This document shows positions 50,703 through 59,658 of a stretch of 64,000 nucleotides of DNA, piece after piece (within the stretch, counting starts at the first letter, position 1; each line of letters opens with the position of its first letter). This DNA comes from CALKYB01 sp964510575 (GTDB lineage: Bacteria > Bdellovibrionota_C > UBA2361 > SZUA-149 > CALKYB01), in contig CAZECN010000014.1 in NCBI GenBank assembly GCA_964510575.1, forward strand, positions 5,934 to 69,933, written 5' to 3'. A program made the translations under genes and the position numbers. The notes under the pieces were generated by a model. That model saw nothing but the letters and a program-made list of their open reading frames with translations, had not been told where the DNA came from and ran no database searches.

Positions 50703-51637
50703 TTCAGCCCACCAACAATAGTTTCGACATTGTGCTTAACCATTCCTAAGTAAGTATCAGCACCGCTACCTTCTGGACCTAAAGCATCAGAATAAAGTGT
50801 TCCCCCAATTGCGACTTCGTGCCCTCGGGCTTTGACTGCTACCTGAAGTGACTCAATAAACTTTGCTGCCACACTAGATTCCATAAAAATGGCCTTTAGC
50901 TTTCGGTCGATTATTTTGCCGGCGAGATTCTTAACATCACGCAAACCATAGTCCGCGGAGGTACTAATCCCCTGTAGTCCGTCAACTTCCATACCGTAGC
51001 GTTTTCCAAAGTAACGAAAGGCATCATGCGCTGTAACCAGAACTCGACTATTCTCTGGAATTAGAGCTACTTGCTCTTTGGTCCAGTTATCTATTTCAGA
51101 CAGCTTTTTAAGATAAGAACTAGTCGATTCTTCAATCACCTTAGAATCTTTTGGCAAAGCAATTGCTAACCTACTTCCTACATTCTCAGCTACCAAGCTC
51201 CATAAAGTAGGATCAAACCAAAGATGAGGATCAAAAGCATTTTGATAATCTTCCGCAGCTAACAACAACTCTTTCTTTCCAAACTCACTGGCAGCAATGA
51301 CTGTTTTTCCTTTTGCTTCAAGCTTCTCAAGAATTGGTTCCAGCTTACCTTCTAAGGTAAGTCCGTGATAAACGATAATATCCGCATCTCTTAGAAGTGA
51401 AATGTCTTTATGGGTTGGTTTGTAGACATGAGGGTCAACACCGGGTCCCATCAGAGGTTTAATATTAACTGATTCGCCAGCAATGTTTCGCAAGAGGTCA
51501 GCCATAATCCCAGTAGTGCAAACGACCGAAGGTTTATCCTTAGCAAGCACTTCGGAAAGAGGAAGTAAGCTGAAACAAAAGGTGCTCACTAAAAAATAAA
51601 AACTATGAAGCAACTTAATATCTAAACAATTTCTCAT
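50699..51637 (-). CDS. Metal-binding periplasmic protein of the transporter (YtgA/TroA/MntC-like)
   Basis: 312 aa from ATG 51637, with AAGGAG 7 bases upstream; the frame extends further but into the operator region. N-terminal signal (LLHSFYFLVSTFCFSLLPLSEVLA). Cluster A-1 binding protein: the metal ligands lie in GPGVDPHVYKPTHKD, NAFDPHLWFDPTLW, VTAHDAFRYFG and a C-terminal Asp. There is no His-rich loop as in ZnuA, which together with the MntR sites favours manganese or iron over zinc. First gene of the operon. Confidence 0.9.
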   Translation of the reverse strand: MRNCLDIKLLHSFYFLVSTFCFSLLPLSEVLAKDKPSVVCTTGIMADLLRNIAGESVNIKPLMGPGVDPHVYKPTHKDISLLRDADIIVYHGLTLEGKLEPILEKLEAKGKTVIAASEFGKKELLLAAEDYQNAFDPHLWFDPTLWSLVAENVGSRLAIALPKDSKVIEESTSSYLKKLSEIDNWTKEQVALIPENSRVLVTAHDAFRYFGKRYGMEVDGLQGISTSADYGLRDVKNLAGKIIDRKLKAIFMESSVAAKFIESLQVAVKARGHEVAIGGTLYSDALGPEGSGADTYLGMVKHNVETIVGGLK

Positions 51638-51658
51638 GGGGATCTCCTTGACTTGCAA

Positions 51659-51696
51659 TGTAGCCTTAGCTACATAAATTGTAGCAAAAGCTACAA
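51659..51696. promoter_or_regulatory. Tandem MntR-like operators between the metal transporter and mntR
   Basis: Two inverted repeats with 4-base spacers: TGTAGC-CTTA-GCTACA (51659-51674) and TTGTAGC-AAAA-GCTACAA (51679-51696). They resemble the E. coli MntR box (AACATAGC, spacer, GCTATGTT). Their centres are 21 bp apart, two DNA turns, so both dimers would bind one face. They lie 22 bp from the transporter start codon and 28 bp from the mntR start. Confidence 0.85.
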
Positions 51697-51723
51697 TTAT
51701 TAGCAATATTGTTTATAAAAAGA

Positions 51724-52149
51724 ATGCCTGATTCCAGAGACAAAAAGGAAGTTCGGAGTAGCGCCTTCCACGCTACAAGAGCCAGTCATCTATTGGAGTC
51801 TGCAGAGGACTATACTGAGCTGGTAGCTGACCTAATTGAAGAAAAGGGAGAAGCCAGAACTGTAGAGATTGCTAGACAGCTTGGCATCTCTCACGTCACA
51901 GCCCTAAGAACCATCAAGAGACTTCAGCGTGAGGGATACTTATCAACCTATCCACATAAACCGGTTGAACTTACTGAGAAAGGTGCCAAGCTGGCAAAGT
52001 TCTGTAAAAAAAGACATCAGGTGATCTTGGAGTTCTTGATCGCTATTGGTGTGCCAAAACGGTTTGCAGAGATAGATGCTGAAGGAGTAGAACATCACAT
52101 TAGCAAACACACTCTGCAGGCTATGAAAAAACATTTGAAAAAAATCTAA
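51724..52149 (+). CDS. mntR: Manganese-responsive regulator MntR (DtxR family)
   Basis: 141 aa from ATG 51724 (MPDSRDKKEV). A winged-helix domain (DYTELVADLIEEKGEARTVEIARQLGISH, read in parts) and the metal-binding/dimerisation domain (KRHQVILEFLIAIGVPKRF, DAEGVEHHISKHTLQAM), with His and Glu residues as in E. coli MntR. It lacks the SH3-like third domain of DtxR. It represses Mn import when Mn is bound. Divergent from the transporter with the operators between; probably autoregulated, since the second operator overlaps its promoter. Confidence 0.9.
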   Translation: MPDSRDKKEVRSSAFHATRASHLLESAEDYTELVADLIEEKGEARTVEIARQLGISHVTALRTIKRLQREGYLSTYPHKPVELTEKGAKLAKFCKKRHQVILEFLIAIGVPKRFAEIDAEGVEHHISKHTLQAMKKHLKKI

Positions 52150-52161
52150 ATCAATAATGCT

Positions 52162-53397
52162 ATGACTTTCGAAGAAAAACTCCAAAACTACGCAAAGCTA
52201 ATGGTTTGCCATGGACTTAATGTTCAACCGGGACAAATGGTAAATATTAGTGCCGAAGCCTACCATAGAGAACTCGCCGTGATGGCAGTGGAGGAAGCGT
52301 GGAAAAGAGGGGCGTCCTATGTGAACCTAGACCTCAATGACTCACGCACAACTAGGCTGAGAGTTCAACACTCTGAGGACAAAGATTTAGAATTCGTTCC
52401 TGCTTATGTTTCAGAGAAGTACAAAGAAATAGTTGATCAAACTGGAGCCAATCTTGCTATTCGCGGAAGCGAATACCCTGATATCCTAGCCGACCTATCC
52501 ACTAAGAAAGTTAACAATCTTAGACTCAGCAATCACAAAGCAATCAAGTACTTCTATGATGAGGGAATTGGAAAATCCAAGGTCCACTGGTCTCTTGCCA
52601 ATGGAGCGACTCCTGGCTGGGCTAGTAAAATTTTTCCAGAAATGGAGCCAGAAGAAGCCTGCAAAAGACTTTGGGATGAGATTTTCAAAGCCTGTAGAGC
52701 CGACAAAGAAAATTGCCTAGAGCTTTGGAAAGAACACAACGACCGGCTTCATGCTCGAAGTAAAAGGCTCAATGACCTAGAGCTAGAGACCATTCATTTC
52801 TCCGGACCCGGAACTGACCTCAAAGTAGGACTCTCCAAACTTGCTTTATTCAAGGGTGGCGGAGATGAAAGTCCAAGGGGAGTTGAATACGAGCCCAACA
52901 TTCCGACTGAAGAGGTTTTCACTACACCTGATAATAGAAAGACAGAAGGGGAAGTCAGTGCTACTCGACCTTTCCTTATTAATGGCGTTTTAATCGAAAA
53001 TTTAAAAATCGTTTTCGAAAAAGGTAAGATTGCTAACTTCTCGGCTACCAACGGTGCTGAAACTTTTAAAGAATACACATCCAGCGATCCTGGTGCTTCT
53101 AGGCTTGGGGAAGTTGCACTAGTGGGAACAGACTCGCCAATCTTTCAAAGCGGCTTGGTGTTTCAAGACATTCTCTATGATGAAAATGCGGCTTGTCATA
53201 TCGCGGTAGGTTCTGCTTACAAATTCTGCCTCAAGGGTGGAGATAGTCTCTCCAAAGATAAACTCGAAGAAATCGGCTGCAATGAAAGTATGGTGCACAC
53301 CGATATGATGATCTCGTCTGAGGAAGTTAGCGTCAAAGGCACTACCTACTCGGGAGAAGAAGTACAATTGATCGAAAACGGAAAATGGGTGGAATAA
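52162..53397 (+). CDS. M29-family metallo-aminopeptidase
   Basis: 411 aa, of the thermophilic aminopeptidase family (AmpS/AmpT/PepS) with two metals. Metal ligand segments: FSGPGTDLKVGLSK (about 212-225), GVEYEPNIPTEEVFTTP (about 238-254, Glu pair), GEVALVGTDSPIF and the C-terminal GCNESMVHTDMMIS (about 372-385, His-Thr-Asp). It starts 12 bp after mntR on the same strand and its TAA overlaps the next ATG by one base. Cobalt, zinc or manganese are used in known members; the link to mntR may be coincidental. Confidence 0.88.
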   Translation: MTFEEKLQNYAKLMVCHGLNVQPGQMVNISAEAYHRELAVMAVEEAWKRGASYVNLDLNDSRTTRLRVQHSEDKDLEFVPAYVSEKYKEIVDQTGANLAIRGSEYPDILADLSTKKVNNLRLSNHKAIKYFYDEGIGKSKVHWSLANGATPGWASKIFPEMEPEEACKRLWDEIFKACRADKENCLELWKEHNDRLHARSKRLNDLELETIHFSGPGTDLKVGLSKLALFKGGGDESPRGVEYEPNIPTEEVFTTPDNRKTEGEVSATRPFLINGVLIENLKIVFEKGKIANFSATNGAETFKEYTSSDPGASRLGEVALVGTDSPIFQSGLVFQDILYDENAACHIAVGSAYKFCLKGGDSLSKDKLEEIGCNESMVHTDMMISSEEVSVKGTTYSGEEVQLIENGKWVE

Positions 53398-54782
53398 TGA
53401 AAGAATACGACGTTATAGTTATTGGTGGCGGTGGTGGAACCAAATTAGTGACTCCTGTGGCTAACATGGGACTTAAAGTAGCAATTCTTGAAAAAGAAGC
53501 TATGGGAGGAACCTGTCTAAACCGAGGCTGCATTCCTTCCAAAATGATGATTCATCCCGCAGACCGAATCTGCCACATCCAAGACAGCTATAAGTTCGAA
53601 TTAGGACTCAGAGCTTCTTTTGACATAGACTTCAGCACAATGGTCAAAAGGATTTCTCAATCTGTGGATTCCGATGCAGCGAGCATTCCACCAGCTTACG
53701 ATAAAAACCCGAATATTGATTACTACCCCCATGAGGGGCGCTTTGTCTCGAACAAGGTAATTGCAGTGAATGACCAAGAGATTACAGCAGATAAAATATT
53801 CATTGCTGTTGGTTCAAGACCTTCAATTCCTGAAATACCTGGCCTGGAGGGTACTCCTTTCATGACTAGCCGAGAAGCTCTCAGAAACACAGAGCTTCCT
53901 AAAACAATGACCGTGATTGGCGGAGGCTTTATCGCTTTAGAGTTAGGGCATGCTTATAGTTGCTTTGGAACTTCAGTTGATTTTTTGATTCGAAGCCAAA
54001 TGATGCGTGGACTAGATCAAGACGTTATTGATGAGTTCGAAAAAGAATTCAGTAAGCGAAATAATTTGCACTCCGGCTTTTCCCCAGAGTCCGTTAGCTA
54101 CAACGAGGGTCATTTTCATATTACTTGCAAAGGACCAGCGGGTAAGGAGAAAGAGATTTCCTCAGAGGCACTACTAGTTGCCACTGGAGTAAAGCCTAAC
54201 TCAGACCTTTTAGGGCTTGAAAACACCGATATCAAAGTTGATGCCAAAGGCTATATTGAAGTCGATAAACAGCTACGAACCAATGTGGAGGGCGTTTGGG
54301 CTATTGGTGATGTGGTTGGCAACTATATGTTTCGTCATAGTGTAAACTACGAAGGTGAATACTTATTTAGAACTCTATTTTCTGCGCCAACAGAGGAAGA
54401 TCTGGACTACGGTCCAGTTCCCAGCGCCGTATTTACCCATCCAGAGATAGCCTCAGTAGGTAAGACCGAATTAGAGCTTCAAGCCGAAGGAATCGATTAC
54501 GTTGCGGGAATAAATCCCTATAGAAAAAGCGCAATGGGCTCAGCTAGATTATCCGACCATGGGTTTGTAAAGGTTCTTGTCAGTAAAAATGACAAGAAAA
54601 TTCTAGGAGCTCATATTATCGGGGATGAAGCCTCAAACATGATTCACCTGTTTATCGCTTTTATAAAACTTGGTGGAACTTTAGATGATATGATGGACAT
54701 GATTTTTGTTCATCCTGCTCTGCCAGAAATAGCAAGGAATGCAGGACGGAAGGCTAGGGCTTTGCTCGCAACAAATTCATAG
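53397..54782 (+). CDS. Pyridine nucleotide-disulfide oxidoreductase (dihydrolipoyl dehydrogenase-like)
   Basis: 461 aa, flavoprotein. FAD motif VIGGGGGTKLVTPVA (about 8-22), redox disulfide in GGTCLNRGCIPSKMM (CX4C, about 40-54), NAD motif MTVIGGGFIALELGHAY (about 176-192), second FAD motif GVWAIGDVVGN (about 299-309) and the C-terminal His-Glu pair in VHPALPEIA. The Arg between the cysteines and Thr-Lys-Leu after the first motif differ from classic Lpd and recall mycothione reductases. No 2-oxoacid dehydrogenase genes are near, so the substrate disulfide is open. Confidence 0.82.
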   Translation: MKEYDVIVIGGGGGTKLVTPVANMGLKVAILEKEAMGGTCLNRGCIPSKMMIHPADRICHIQDSYKFELGLRASFDIDFSTMVKRISQSVDSDAASIPPAYDKNPNIDYYPHEGRFVSNKVIAVNDQEITADKIFIAVGSRPSIPEIPGLEGTPFMTSREALRNTELPKTMTVIGGGFIALELGHAYSCFGTSVDFLIRSQMMRGLDQDVIDEFEKEFSKRNNLHSGFSPESVSYNEGHFHITCKGPAGKEKEISSEALLVATGVKPNSDLLGLENTDIKVDAKGYIEVDKQLRTNVEGVWAIGDVVGNYMFRHSVNYEGEYLFRTLFSAPTEEDLDYGPVPSAVFTHPEIASVGKTELELQAEGIDYVAGINPYRKSAMGSARLSDHGFVKVLVSKNDKKILGAHIIGDEASNMIHLFIAFIKLGGTLDDMMDMIFVHPALPEIARNAGRKARALLATNS

Positions 54783-54797
54783 CTGCACATCTCTCAG

Positions 54798-55499
54798 CTA
54801 GAAGTGTTTGGCCAGCCATTGATTGAGCGCTTTAATTCCATCTGATGAAACTTTATGCCCAACTGGAGCCTCTAAGTAGTTCAGCTCAGCTCCACACTGC
54901 TCTAGGTAATCCTTTCCCTTCCTGGCAGTTTCAATTGGAATGATTTTGTCTTCAGTTCCGGAAGCCATAAAAAACTCAGGTAAATTCATATCTTGTCTGA
55001 ACTTGGGATCAACCTCCTGCTCGACTTGAGGGACAAAGCCAGCCAACAAACCAACACCTTCAAAAACCTCGGGGCTTTTAAAAGCCAATGAGCAAACTGT
55101 TCCAGCTCCTTGGCTAAACCCAGCAGTAACCGTTTTAATATTCCGAGGGATGTTGAAGTATTCCTTAGCTGAGACTAGAAATTTTTCTAGTTTTCCAGCG
55201 GCCTCGTCCATCTCCTCTCGACTAGCCACTCCCCCGCTCCGACCCTCAACTTTCCACCAACTAAATCCCCCTAGTTGATCTTCAATCGGCGCCTCGGGAG
55301 CTATAAAAACTATTTTCTCCCCAACGCTTTTCGGTCGAGCAAAAACCCACATCACATCAAAATTTCCTGCCCTGCCATGAACCAGTAATACTAGCCCTTT
55401 GGCCTCAGAAACTGCCGAGATCGACTCGGGAACAAATATCCTAAAGTTAAGGCCAAGTGCTTCAACTTCTTCTGCGCTACCTATCCGGGTTTTCAACAT
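54798..55499 (-). CDS. Carboxylesterase/phospholipase-type alpha/beta hydrolase
   Basis: 233 aa, alpha/beta fold of the carboxylesterase 2/dienelactone group. Oxyanion region VLLVHGRAGNFDVMW (about 36-50), nucleophile elbow TAGFSQGAGTVC (Ser about 134), Asp in MASGTEDKIIP (about 183) and His in APVGHKVSSDG (about 215). No signal peptide. It converges on the oxidoreductase gene. Substrate unknown. Confidence 0.8.
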   Translation of the reverse strand: MLKTRIGSAEEVEALGLNFRIFVPESISAVSEAKGLVLLVHGRAGNFDVMWVFARPKSVGEKIVFIAPEAPIEDQLGGFSWWKVEGRSGGVASREEMDEAAGKLEKFLVSAKEYFNIPRNIKTVTAGFSQGAGTVCSLAFKSPEVFEGVGLLAGFVPQVEQEVDPKFRQDMNLPEFFMASGTEDKIIPIETARKGKDYLEQCGAELNYLEAPVGHKVSSDGIKALNQWLAKHF

Positions 55500-55636
55500 G
55501 TTGTGAACTATGTAATTGACTAAATTAGTGACTTAAATGCTTTATTTGGCCCTACCTGACAAATCTATTGGTAAAAGCCTTGACCGTATTACCCAATTTC
55601 ATTAAAAAGCTCGAGCCTATTAGTTCAGGCTTTGCG

Positions 55637-55713
55637 TCCCCATCGTCTAGTCTGGCCCAGGACACCGGATTTTCATTCCGGCAACAGGGGTTCAAATCCC
55701 CTTGGGGACGCCA
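55637..55713 (+). tRNA. tRNA-Glu (TTC)
   Basis: Acceptor GTCCCCA pairs with TGGGGAC, D arm GTCTAGTCTGGCCCAGGAC, anticodon loop TTTTCAT with anticodon TTC, T arm AGGGGTTCAAATCCCCT, discriminator G, CCA encoded. A likely promoter lies upstream: TTGACC at 55580-55585, 17 bp, TAAAAA at 55603-55608. Confidence 0.96.
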
Positions 55714-55757
55714 TTTTCATTTTTGGAGATATTATCCTTCTCCCTTCATCTTTTAAA

Positions 55758-56828
55758 TTAAGACTCGGGGTCTTTTGAATCACTAGATTTGAAAGCGCTC
55801 TGTTGCTTTCTCTTACGATAAAGAATCTGAGCATAGTCTCTTAAATCACTGACAAGGTCATACTCATCAATTATTTCTTTACCAACCAACTCTTCAACCA
55901 AATCTTCAACAGTAACCAGTCCGGCAAAAGCTCCGTGCTCGTCTACGACAGAGCATATGGATTCCTTTTTCTCGAACATCTCTAGCATCACTTTATCAGC
56001 CCGCATTAGCTCATTAACTGTTGTAAGCGGCCTAGCTAGTTCAGAAAGCTTTCTATCCTCATGACCCTCTAGCAAAGATCGGTAGATATCACGCTGCGTC
56101 ACATAGGACTCTATCGCTTCTTGATCTGTGTCTGGATAAATCGGGACTCTTGAGTGAGCCCAGTCACAAATTTCGGACTTTACTTCCCCAACGGTCCTAT
56201 CTTGAGGAAGACGAAAAACAACAACCCTTGGAGTTAATACATCTTTCACTAAGAGGCGGTCAAAGCCAATAATATTCTGAATAACTGAACCTTCTAAGTG
56301 ATCCAACACCCCTTCAGTCTGACCAATCTCAGTCAAAGATAGAAACTCCTGCTCAGAAAAAGAAGGCTCGTCACCTCCTTTCTTGAACAAAGAAGAGACC
56401 ATTTCCGTAAGCTTAATAAAAGGTGAAAAAAGTATTACAAGACAGTGAAGTGGCCAAGCTATCAGTTGAGATACACTTCTAGCAGACATTGCACCAATCT
56501 GTTTGGGAATGATCTCACTCAGGTAAAGCATTGCTAAGGTGAAAACTACTGAGAAGATTACAACACTATCTTCACCATAAATTTTTCCGACAAGGTAACC
56601 TGCGACAGCTGCACCTATAGTATGAGAAATCGTATTGAGGATCAGAATAGCAGAAATAGGAGGACTAAGGTTTTCTTTAAAATTAAAGATTAGCTTACCT
56701 GTTTTAGATCCTTGGTCAGCTAAGTGCTTGGCGTAAGCTTTAGGTACAGCAAATAGAGCTGCCTCCATTAGTGAGCAAAACGCAGAAACACTTATTGAAA
56801 TAATTATTGCAGCAGCTAAAGCAAACAT
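55758..56828 (-). CDS. CNNM/CorC-type membrane protein with CBS pair
   Basis: 356 aa. DUF21/CNNM membrane domain (about 1-180, four hydrophobic segments, with LYLSEIIPKQIGAMSAR), then two CBS domains (about 195-330: DVLTPRVVVFRLP, VEDLVEELVGKEIIDEYD). The usual C-terminal CorC_HlyC domain is absent; the chain ends in a basic and Ser-rich tail. The family is linked to Mg2+ or Co2+ efflux and homeostasis; 'hemolysin' in many annotations is historical. Promoter and transcript appear separate from tRNA-Glu, which converges. Confidence 0.88.
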   Translation of the reverse strand: MFALAAAIIISISVSAFCSLMEAALFAVPKAYAKHLADQGSKTGKLIFNFKENLSPPISAILILNTISHTIGAAVAGYLVGKIYGEDSVVIFSVVFTLAMLYLSEIIPKQIGAMSARSVSQLIAWPLHCLVILFSPFIKLTEMVSSLFKKGGDEPSFSEQEFLSLTEIGQTEGVLDHLEGSVIQNIIGFDRLLVKDVLTPRVVVFRLPQDRTVGEVKSEICDWAHSRVPIYPDTDQEAIESYVTQRDIYRSLLEGHEDRKLSELARPLTTVNELMRADKVMLEMFEKKESICSVVDEHGAFAGLVTVEDLVEELVGKEIIDEYDLVSDLRDYAQILYRKRKQQSAFKSSDSKDPES

Positions 56829-56875
56829 TGATTAAAATAATTAAAGACTAGTTAAAAACTAACTAATTAAGCCGA

Positions 56876-58969
56876 TTAAAAAACACTACTAATTTTTAAG
56901 AAAACACCTCGATCCACTTCATAAGCAGGCTGATCAACAAAATCGTTACCAAACTCTCTGTGGCTGGACTCTAACAAATTTTTTCCCACCAACGAAACCT
57001 CTGTATTTACTGCTGGCGACCAAGATAAACGTAAGTCAAGCTCTAGGTAATCATCTACATCAAAAGCTTCTAGCTCATCCACATACCTCAAAGAGCTATC
57101 AAACTCCCAGTTTTTGCCCAGGTCAAAGCGAGATTGTAAGAAGGCTTGATGCTGAGGATCTCTCCCCTCATCATCATCCCCTCTGGGGTCTCTGCTTCCA
57201 GAGCCGGGTTTCAAATCTATATTAAGGAAGGAGTAACTAGCCTTGAGCTCTAGCCAGGAAGCAGGCTGAAAGCTTCCAACCAATTCGACTCCAGAAGTTT
57301 CACCGGAAAGCTGGTTATCGAAGACAAAACTCTGCTCTAAAACTCCCCGCTCCGAGTCTAGCTCCGGCACCCCCTCTGGTTCAAAAGTAATCAGCCTGGA
57401 TACATCATTATAAAACAACGAGACATCCATAGAAAAAGCACTACTAAAAAGTTTACGGTAGCCAACCTCATAACTAACCGAAACTTCGGACTCTGTATCG
57501 CGACTCCCAAAAATAGTGTTTTCAACTATTAAATTATTATCTGTTCTAAAACTGGTGATCGGTAATTCCACATCTTGGTTAATTCTGGAAGGGGTTCTAA
57601 TAACCCTCGAAACTCCAGCCCAGTAGGTCTCACCGGGGATAGGTGCCCAAACAAATTTTAAAGAGGGCTGATATTCAAAACCAGTAAAATCATTGTGCTC
57701 GAATTTGCTCCCAGCGATCAACCAAGCTTCATCACTCAACAAAAGTTTATCTTGAATAAAAGCACTAAACACTGAGACATTTCTCTCTGCATCCAAATAA
57801 TTGGCAAGCTCAGACTCTCCTAACTCGTCGCTGGACAGACTGTAACCTAATCCCCAAATCAACTCGTTATTTTCATCTAAATTATAGCGATGCTGAAAAT
57901 CGACATCGAAGCGGTTGATGTTCGAGTCGTTAACAACATCCTCTCTTCTTTCTCGATCTAAGTATGTTTGAAGCTGCCAATCTGATCTCGTCCCGTATCT
58001 CTTGGTCAATCGACCAAGTAAATACTGTCCCTCGGTTTCCCGGTCGACGGAAACAGTTCTTCGTAGATCGCTTTGCTCAGAGTCAGGTATATTGAAGCTA
58101 CCTCCGAGCTTGCCATCAAAAAAACCTCCTTCTACCATCAAATCAGAGTTAGTAGACAAACTACGTTCGTGTCGAAAGCCACCTGATACCTGTTGCCAAT
58201 CATCATTAGCATCCTCTCCGTCAGCCAAGCTTCCAGAGTCTCTATTGATACCTTTCAAAAAGATACGTGTTGAACTGTTCTCGGTACCGAAACCGAAACT
58301 ACCTGACGCCACTAAACGATCTTCAGTGCCCACAGTTAGTGAAAGACTAGCTCCTTTAGTCTTGGCAGCAGACTTAGAGATAATATTAATCACTCCATTA
58401 AAGGCATTTGCGCCATAGATAGTTGCTCCCGGGCCGCGAATAACTTCAATTCGTTCTATATTGGACAATGGTAAATCTTGAGCTTCCCAGAACACACCTG
58501 AAAACACTGGGGAGTAAATACTCCTACCATCGATTAGAACCAAAAGCTTATTAGCAAACTGACCGTTGAAGCCTCTAGCAGTAATGGCCCAATCATGTGA
58601 GTTAACACGAGCAACACTCAAACCTGGCGCATATCTTAACAACTCAGGAATCGTATTAGCAGTTGAACGTCTAATATCCTCTGCTGTAATCACAAAAACA
58701 GCAGACGCCGCTTCAGAGAGCTTTTCCTCTTTTCTAGAAATAGAAGTCACTGTCATATCCAGCAATTCCTCAATCCCTAAGTTAGAAAGCTCCTCCGCAA
58801 CCTGATCATCTCCGAAATTATCAGCGAAGGCAGGACTCCCTAAGAGAACTGCTAGGCAAATTAGGGCTAATAAAACGGGCTTCTTTCTTTGATTTGCTAT
58901 AAGAGGACAAAGAATACTAAGGATTTGCTCCATGAGACGCATGAATTGAACTTGTCTAATTTTTTTCAC
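56876..58969 (-). CDS. TonB-dependent outer-membrane receptor
   Basis: 697 aa from GTG 58969 (GGGGG 5 bases upstream). A long basic N-region precedes the signal peptide (LLALICLAVLLGSPAFA). Plug domain at about 55-175: VFVITAEDIRRSTANTIPEL, LLVLIDGRSIYSPVFSGVFW and IERIEVIRGPGATIYGANA. A 22-strand barrel follows, ending in Phe (VFLKISSVF). A clear TonB box is not certain; DMTVTSISR near the mature N-terminus is the best candidate. It is 32 bp downstream of the YfiR gene, and a histidine kinase lies on the other side. Substrate unknown: siderophore, vitamin B12 or glycan are all possible. Confidence 0.9.
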   Translation of the reverse strand: MKKIRQVQFMRLMEQILSILCPLIANQRKKPVLLALICLAVLLGSPAFADNFGDDQVAEELSNLGIEELLDMTVTSISRKEEKLSEAASAVFVITAEDIRRSTANTIPELLRYAPGLSVARVNSHDWAITARGFNGQFANKLLVLIDGRSIYSPVFSGVFWEAQDLPLSNIERIEVIRGPGATIYGANAFNGVINIISKSAAKTKGASLSLTVGTEDRLVASGSFGFGTENSSTRIFLKGINRDSGSLADGEDANDDWQQVSGGFRHERSLSTNSDLMVEGGFFDGKLGGSFNIPDSEQSDLRRTVSVDRETEGQYLLGRLTKRYGTRSDWQLQTYLDRERREDVVNDSNINRFDVDFQHRYNLDENNELIWGLGYSLSSDELGESELANYLDAERNVSVFSAFIQDKLLLSDEAWLIAGSKFEHNDFTGFEYQPSLKFVWAPIPGETYWAGVSRVIRTPSRINQDVELPITSFRTDNNLIVENTIFGSRDTESEVSVSYEVGYRKLFSSAFSMDVSLFYNDVSRLITFEPEGVPELDSERGVLEQSFVFDNQLSGETSGVELVGSFQPASWLELKASYSFLNIDLKPGSGSRDPRGDDDEGRDPQHQAFLQSRFDLGKNWEFDSSLRYVDELEAFDVDDYLELDLRLSWSPAVNTEVSLVGKNLLESSHREFGNDFVDQPAYEVDRGVFLKISSVF

Positions 58970-59019
58970 CCTTTCCCCCTTCAACAACTCTAACTCAATG
59001 ACCCTAATACTGAAGAAAT

Positions 59020-59637
59020 CTAATCTAAAACCCTTTCAGCCCACATAGCGAGCCTAGGATAGATTCCTATTCCTCTCTTCTTGGCAGCTTTCATATTCAG
59101 ATGAAAACGGACCCTGTTATTTTCTGAATTGGTGACAAAAGATATTATTCCACCTTCCTCAACGAAACTTGCCCCTTCTCCAACAGTTAGAACCGGCCAA
59201 TCCTTAATTTTCTTCAACACATCGACACTAGCCAAGCGACTGCCCTCCCCAACAATTAAAACCTGAACAGGCTGAAGATCATCAAGACTTAGAAATCTTG
59301 AAACTGTGACATTTCTTCCATCAACAGTCTGCGCACTTAGAGCACTATCAAGAAACTCGCCATAAGGGTCTTCCCCGATAATACCGACCACAATATCCCC
59401 TTCCGATTTACTGTCGGTTTCTGGCCATTTTACGTATCTTAAAAATTGAGCGAGAAGGGCTGCTTTTACCTTATAGTCAGGGACAGCCTTAGTGGTAGCG
59501 TGAGCAGAAGTAGTTAAAAAACTAAAGTTAGGAACCGAAACAGCACTGATAAAAATAGTGCAAGCAACTGAGAGCAATATCTGCCTGTGGCGGATAGATC
59601 CGCAAAATCCAAAGCTTAAAGGCTTGCCTTTATTCAA
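59020..59637 (-). CDS. YfiR/DUF4154 periplasmic protein
   Basis: 205 aa from TTG 59637 (GAGGAG 5 bases upstream; the frame opens 21 bases earlier). Signal segment ILLSVACTIFISAVSV, mature chain from about 49. YfiR-like domain: YKVKAALLAQFLRYVKWPE (about 55-73), VGIIGEDPYGEFLD and the closing ISFVTNSENNRVRFHLNMKAA (about 164-184). In Pseudomonas YfiR is a periplasmic inhibitor of the cyclase YfiN. In many genomes DUF4154 proteins stand beside TonB receptors and CHASE/HAMP sensor kinases, as here. It likely senses redox or ligand state and contacts the kinase at 60117. Confidence 0.88.
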   Translation of the reverse strand: MNKGKPLSFGFCGSIRHRQILLSVACTIFISAVSVPNFSFLTTSAHATTKAVPDYKVKAALLAQFLRYVKWPETDSKSEGDIVVGIIGEDPYGEFLDSALSAQTVDGRNVTVSRFLSLDDLQPVQVLIVGEGSRLASVDVLKKIKDWPVLTVGEGASFVEEGGIISFVTNSENNRVRFHLNMKAAKKRGIGIYPRLAMWAERVLD

Positions 59638-59658
59638 ATCCACTCCTCGGTTAAACAA

